The position numbers were made by a program, and so were the translations under genes. DNA of 7,738 nucleotides, taken from assembly GCA_938073845.1 (NCBI GenBank), contig CALJEO010000071.1, positions 1-7,738 of the forward strand, read 5' to 3'. A model generated the notes under the pieces. It saw only the letters and a program-made list of their open reading frames with translations. It searched no databases and was not told the DNA's origin. This DNA is from an uncultured archaeon (GTDB taxonomy: Archaea; Korarchaeota; Korarchaeia; Korarchaeales; Korarchaeaceae). Of the stretch, positions 5,832 to 7,738 are shown in pieces. Positions within the stretch are counted from its first letter, which is position 1, and each line of letters begins with the position of its first letter.

Positions 5832-7139
5832 TCACCTCACCTCCCTGATCGACTCCTCAAGTATATCCAGCCCCCTGAGAAGGTTCTCCTCCTCTATCGT
5901 GAGCGGGGGATGTAACCTCACGACGTTAAAATAAATACCAGCCCTCAGGAGGAGTAGCCCCCTCTCCCTAGCCTTCTCTATTAGCTTCATGGTCTCCTCA
6001 GCGGCAGGTTCCTTACTCCTCTTATCCCTGACCAGCTCGATCGCCTGCATCGCTCCCAGACCCCTCACATCACCTATAAGCTCATACCTCTCGCTCATCT
6101 CCTCCAGCCTCTTCCTAATGATCTTTCCCAGTCCCTCAGCTCTCTCAGGTATCCTTTCCCCCTGCATGATCTCTATCACCTTGAGAGCCACAGCACAGGC
6201 CACCGGATTGCCCCCATAGGTACCACCGAAGCTCCCGGGACTGGTCCTCTCCATCACATCCCTCCTCCCTACCACAGCGGATAGGGGAAGGCCGTTCGCT
6301 ATGGCCTTGGCAGTAGCCACTATATCCGGTTCGACATCGAAGTGCTCGACGGCCCACATCCTCCCCGTCCTACCCCAACCGGATTGCACCTCATCGTCTA
6401 TCATAAGGATGCCGTTCTCCTCAAGATACTTCTTCAGCTCCCTAACGTACTCCCTGGGGGCCACGACGAAGCCCCCCTCACCCTGCACCATCTCCATGAT
6501 GAGGGCCGCAACCCTCTCAGGTGGAACCCTCGTGTGGGAGAACCAGTTCCTGAGGTAGTCCAGGCATAGCAGACCGCATTCAGGGTAGCTCTGCTTGAAG
6601 GGGCATCTGTAGCAGTAGGGATAGGGTATGAGCTCAACCCCAGGCATCAGGGGGTCGAAGCCCACCTTGTAGGGCTTGTACTTACCAGTGGCAGCTAAAG
6701 CGAACCCATAAGTCCCTCTCCCATGGAAGGAGTTCTCGTAAGCGATCACATAGGGCCTGCCCGTGACCTGTCTAGCCACCTTTATTGCATTCTCGATAGC
6801 CTCGGAACCGCTGTTCTGAAGTAAGACCATCTTCTCAGAGCTCCCGGGAGCTATCTTAGCCAGTTTCTCTGCCAGTTCGACGTAAGGCCTGTAGTTCACT
6901 ACCATGAAGCAGGTGTGCCAAAGCTTCCTCAGTTGCTCCTCCGCAGCCCCGATGAGCTCAGGGTTCGCGTGACCCAGGTTAGCTACCCCTATCCCACTGG
7001 TGAAGTCTATGTACTCCTTACCCTCCACATCGTAGAGCTTCGCGTTCTTCCCCCTCTCTATCGTGACGGGGTGGTAGAGGGCAACTCCCCTCATCACGTA
7101 CTCACTCCTCATAGCCAGGTAGGCGTCCACGAACACCAC
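5832..7139 (-). CDS. Class III PLP-dependent aminotransferase, GABA/omega-amino acid type
   Basis: A 435-residue fold-type I, class III PLP enzyme. It probably moves the omega-amino group of GABA, beta-alanine or a related amino acid to a 2-oxo acid, giving a semialdehyde for the next enzyme. Visible: phosphate-binding NSGSEA (109-114), SFHGR (137-141), EMVQGEGG (216-223), D249 in DDEVQSG contacting the pyridine nitrogen, K278 (ATAKAIANG) as the Schiff-base Lys, and GGTYGGNP (305-312). An insert with four Cys (C176, C179, C188, C192; CX2C-X8-CX3C) resembles one I recall from thermococcal homologues. Some of those proteins are amino-acid racemases or ornithine aminotransferases, so racemase activity is the main alternative. 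The start is GTG 7139, chosen because the TATA box lies about 26 bp upstream; GTG 7136, GTG 7130 and ATG 7112 are in frame. It is the first gene of a three-gene operon. Confidence 0.92.
   Translation of the reverse strand: MVFVDAYLAMRSEYVMRGVALYHPVTIERGKNAKLYDVEGKEYIDFTSGIGVANLGHANPELIGAAEEQLRKLWHTCFMVVNYRPYVELAEKLAKIAPGSSEKMVLLQNSGSEAIENAIKVARQVTGRPYVIAYENSFHGRGTYGFALAATGKYKPYKVGFDPLMPGVELIPYPYCYRCPFKQSYPECGLLCLDYLRNWFSHTRVPPERVAALIMEMVQGEGGFVVAPREYVRELKKYLEENGILMIDDEVQSGWGRTGRMWAVEHFDVEPDIVATAKAIANGLPLSAVVGRRDVMERTSPGSFGGTYGGNPVACAVALKVIEIMQGERIPERAEGLGKIIRKRLEEMSERYELIGDVRGLGAMQAIELVRDKRSKEPAAEETMKLIEKARERGLLLLRAGIYFNVVRLHPPLTIEEENLLRGLDILEESIREVR
5837..5844 (-). promoter_or_regulatory. 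Strong ribosome binding site of the aldehyde dehydrogenase gene
   Basis: GGAGGTGA on the minus strand, 6 nt before ATG 5830, lies inside the last codons of the aminotransferase. The close match to the 16S anti-Shine-Dalgarno sequence contrasts with the leaderless first genes: internal operon genes use SD, first genes do not. Confidence 0.7.
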
Positions 7140-7162
7140 CGCTGATTGATCATCATCCCAAA

Positions 7163-7179
7163 ATATATAACTATTTCGG
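7163..7179 (-). promoter_or_regulatory. BRE/TATA promoter of the aminotransferase operon
   Basis: On the minus strand CCGAAAT (7173-7179) is followed after 2 nt by TTATATAT (7163-7170). The box centre lies about 26 bp before GTG 7139, so a leaderless mRNA is predicted. The BRE heptamer is identical to the one upstream of the glycosyltransferase. Confidence 0.6.
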
Positions 7180-7190
7180 AAAAAATTCCG
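7177..7190. promoter_or_regulatory. Inverted repeat abutting the operon BRE
   Basis: CGGAA (7177-7181) and TTCCG (7186-7190) flank AAAA and overlap the edge of the BRE on the upstream side of the operon promoter. This suits an operator or activator site. The T6 run on the minus strand (7180-7185) could instead end transcripts from the upstream gene at 7267. Confidence 0.35.
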
Positions 7191-7197
7191 CGGACTA

Positions 7198-7220
7198 TGA
7201 TCAAGTTGGAAAATTGATCA
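7198..7220. promoter_or_regulatory. TGATCAA-N9-TTGATCA inverted repeat upstream of the operon
   Basis: Perfect 7-bp arms (7198-7204 and 7214-7220) separated by 9 bp lie about 30-50 bp upstream of the TATA box. A third TTGATCA (7146-7152) sits between the TATA box and the GTG start, about five helical turns away. The arrangement suggests a dimeric regulator with looping or occlusion; the Lrp-family protein encoded nearby is a candidate. TGATCA also occurs in coding sequence here, so chance is not excluded. Confidence 0.4.
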
Positions 7221-7266
7221 GAGGAGCACGTGAGAGGACATACCAGGGGCTAGGAACGCATCAAAA

Positions 7267-7738
7267 TCAATGTAGCGGTGAAGTCCGGTTCCCCTTGTGC
7301 CCACTTCTCAGCTTAAGCGCTATCTCTTTCAACTCGGGATAGGCGTAATCTCCACATTCGATTATGAACACATCATCTCCCCTGACCGTAGGGCTCAAGC
7401 AGATACCGTCTGTGTGCGACTTCGCAGGACCAAGCCTCCCCTTGAAGGACTTGGACTGAGATCCTATCCCCCATTCGACAACTCCCCATACTCTCTCGTC
7501 CTCCAGTATGTTTCCAGTGAGCTTCGCACCTGGATTGCAGCCATAGGATAGGTGGGCTATCCTCAGCATCGCATCCTCCTCGAATGACCTGAGCCACCTC
7601 TCGAAGATCCTAGCTTCGGTACCCCCCTCCACCTTCCTTATCACTCCCTCTCTGACGTGGAGCTTTATAGGATCCCTAAGGAGACCCAATTCCTCAGGAG
7701 GCCATACTGAGCCGTCGAAAACTATGATGCCGTTTATA
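7267..7738 (-). CDS. Peptidase M29/NicX-like metalloprotein, C-terminal part (5' end outside window)
   Basis: The C-terminal ~157 residues of a larger protein; the frame stays open to the window edge. A TTG at 7689 is internal, since the preceding residues (GIIVFDGS) continue a typical family strand before GLLRDPIKLHVREG. The block SYGCNPGAKLTGNILEDE, then V-E-W-G-I-G and SHTDG, is characteristic of the M29 aminopeptidase (AmpS/T, 'leucyl aminopeptidase') superfamily, which also holds the Fe(II) enzyme NicX (2,5-dihydroxypyridine dioxygenase). The H-x-D metal pair is present (His codon 7414-7416, then Asp). However, the Glu usually preceding the S/G-x-G-x-N-P element is His (7552-7554), and the His of the usual G-T-x-H is Glu (7474-7476). 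The enzyme type is therefore uncertain. The gene is upstream of and co-directional with the aminotransferase operon, separated by 127 bp that hold that operon's promoter. Confidence 0.8.
   Translation of the reverse strand, partial: INGIIVFDGSVWPPEELGLLRDPIKLHVREGVIRKVEGGTEARIFERWLRSFEEDAMLRIAHLSYGCNPGAKLTGNILEDERVWGVVEWGIGSQSKSFKGRLGPAKSHTDGICLSPTVRGDDVFIIECGDYAYPELKEIALKLRSGHKGNRTSPLH

Noticed and set aside
7267..7689. A complete 140-residue gene starting at TTG 7689
   Set aside because: The frame continues upstream to the window edge with family-typical sequence, so the TTG is an internal Leu codon and the gene is truncated by the window.
1..7738. CRISPR array, insertion sequence, phage or defence genes
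   Set aside because: No regularly spaced repeats, transposase motifs, terminal repeats or defence-type domains were seen; the genes are metabolic, regulatory and envelope-related.

Overview
The window looks like chromosomal DNA from a hyperthermophilic archaeon. Promoters have TATA/BRE elements about 26 bp upstream of the start codon, so several transcripts appear leaderless. Arg is mostly AGG/AGA, ATA is a common Ile codon, GTG and TTG starts occur, and the enzyme families are archaeal in flavour. A deep Thermoproteota/Korarchaeia-type genome would fit, but this is inference from style, not an identification. No mobile element, CRISPR array, rRNA or tRNA was found.

Layout. (1) At 123-2117 (+) lies a BcsA-like membrane glycosyltransferase carrying a C-terminal ferritin-like (diiron-type) domain; this is the most unusual gene here. 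(2) At 2191-3330 (-) lie a short-chain dehydrogenase and, about 190 bp downstream, a one-domain cupin, each with its own apparent promoter. (3) An AT-rich intergenic segment (about 3400-3580) separates the dehydrogenase from a divergent Lrp/AsnC regulator at 3595-4053 (+). (4) At 7139-4057 (-) lies a tight three-gene operon: a class III omega-aminotransferase, a CoA-acylating-type (methylmalonate/malonate semialdehyde family) aldehyde dehydrogenase, and a 97-residue protein of unknown function. The operon promoter carries inverted repeats. (5) At 7267-7738 (-) is the C-terminal part of a peptidase-M29/NicX-like metalloprotein whose 5' end lies outside the window.

How the genes may work together. 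The aminotransferase would turn an omega-amino acid (beta-alanine, GABA, or a beta-amino acid from pyrimidine or valine breakdown) into a semialdehyde. The aldehyde dehydrogenase would oxidise it to an acyl-CoA with NAD+, capturing energy as a thioester. The Lrp-family regulator, convergent with the operon and ending 3 bp from it, is a natural candidate amino-acid-responsive regulator. The glycosyltransferase, cupin and dehydrogenase show no clear functional link to this operon.

The best candidate for something undescribed is the glycosyltransferase-ferritin fusion. The ferritin-like domain sits after the last membrane helix, where bacterial cellulose synthase carries its c-di-GMP-binding PilZ domain, which suggests glycan synthesis gated by iron, oxygen or redox state.
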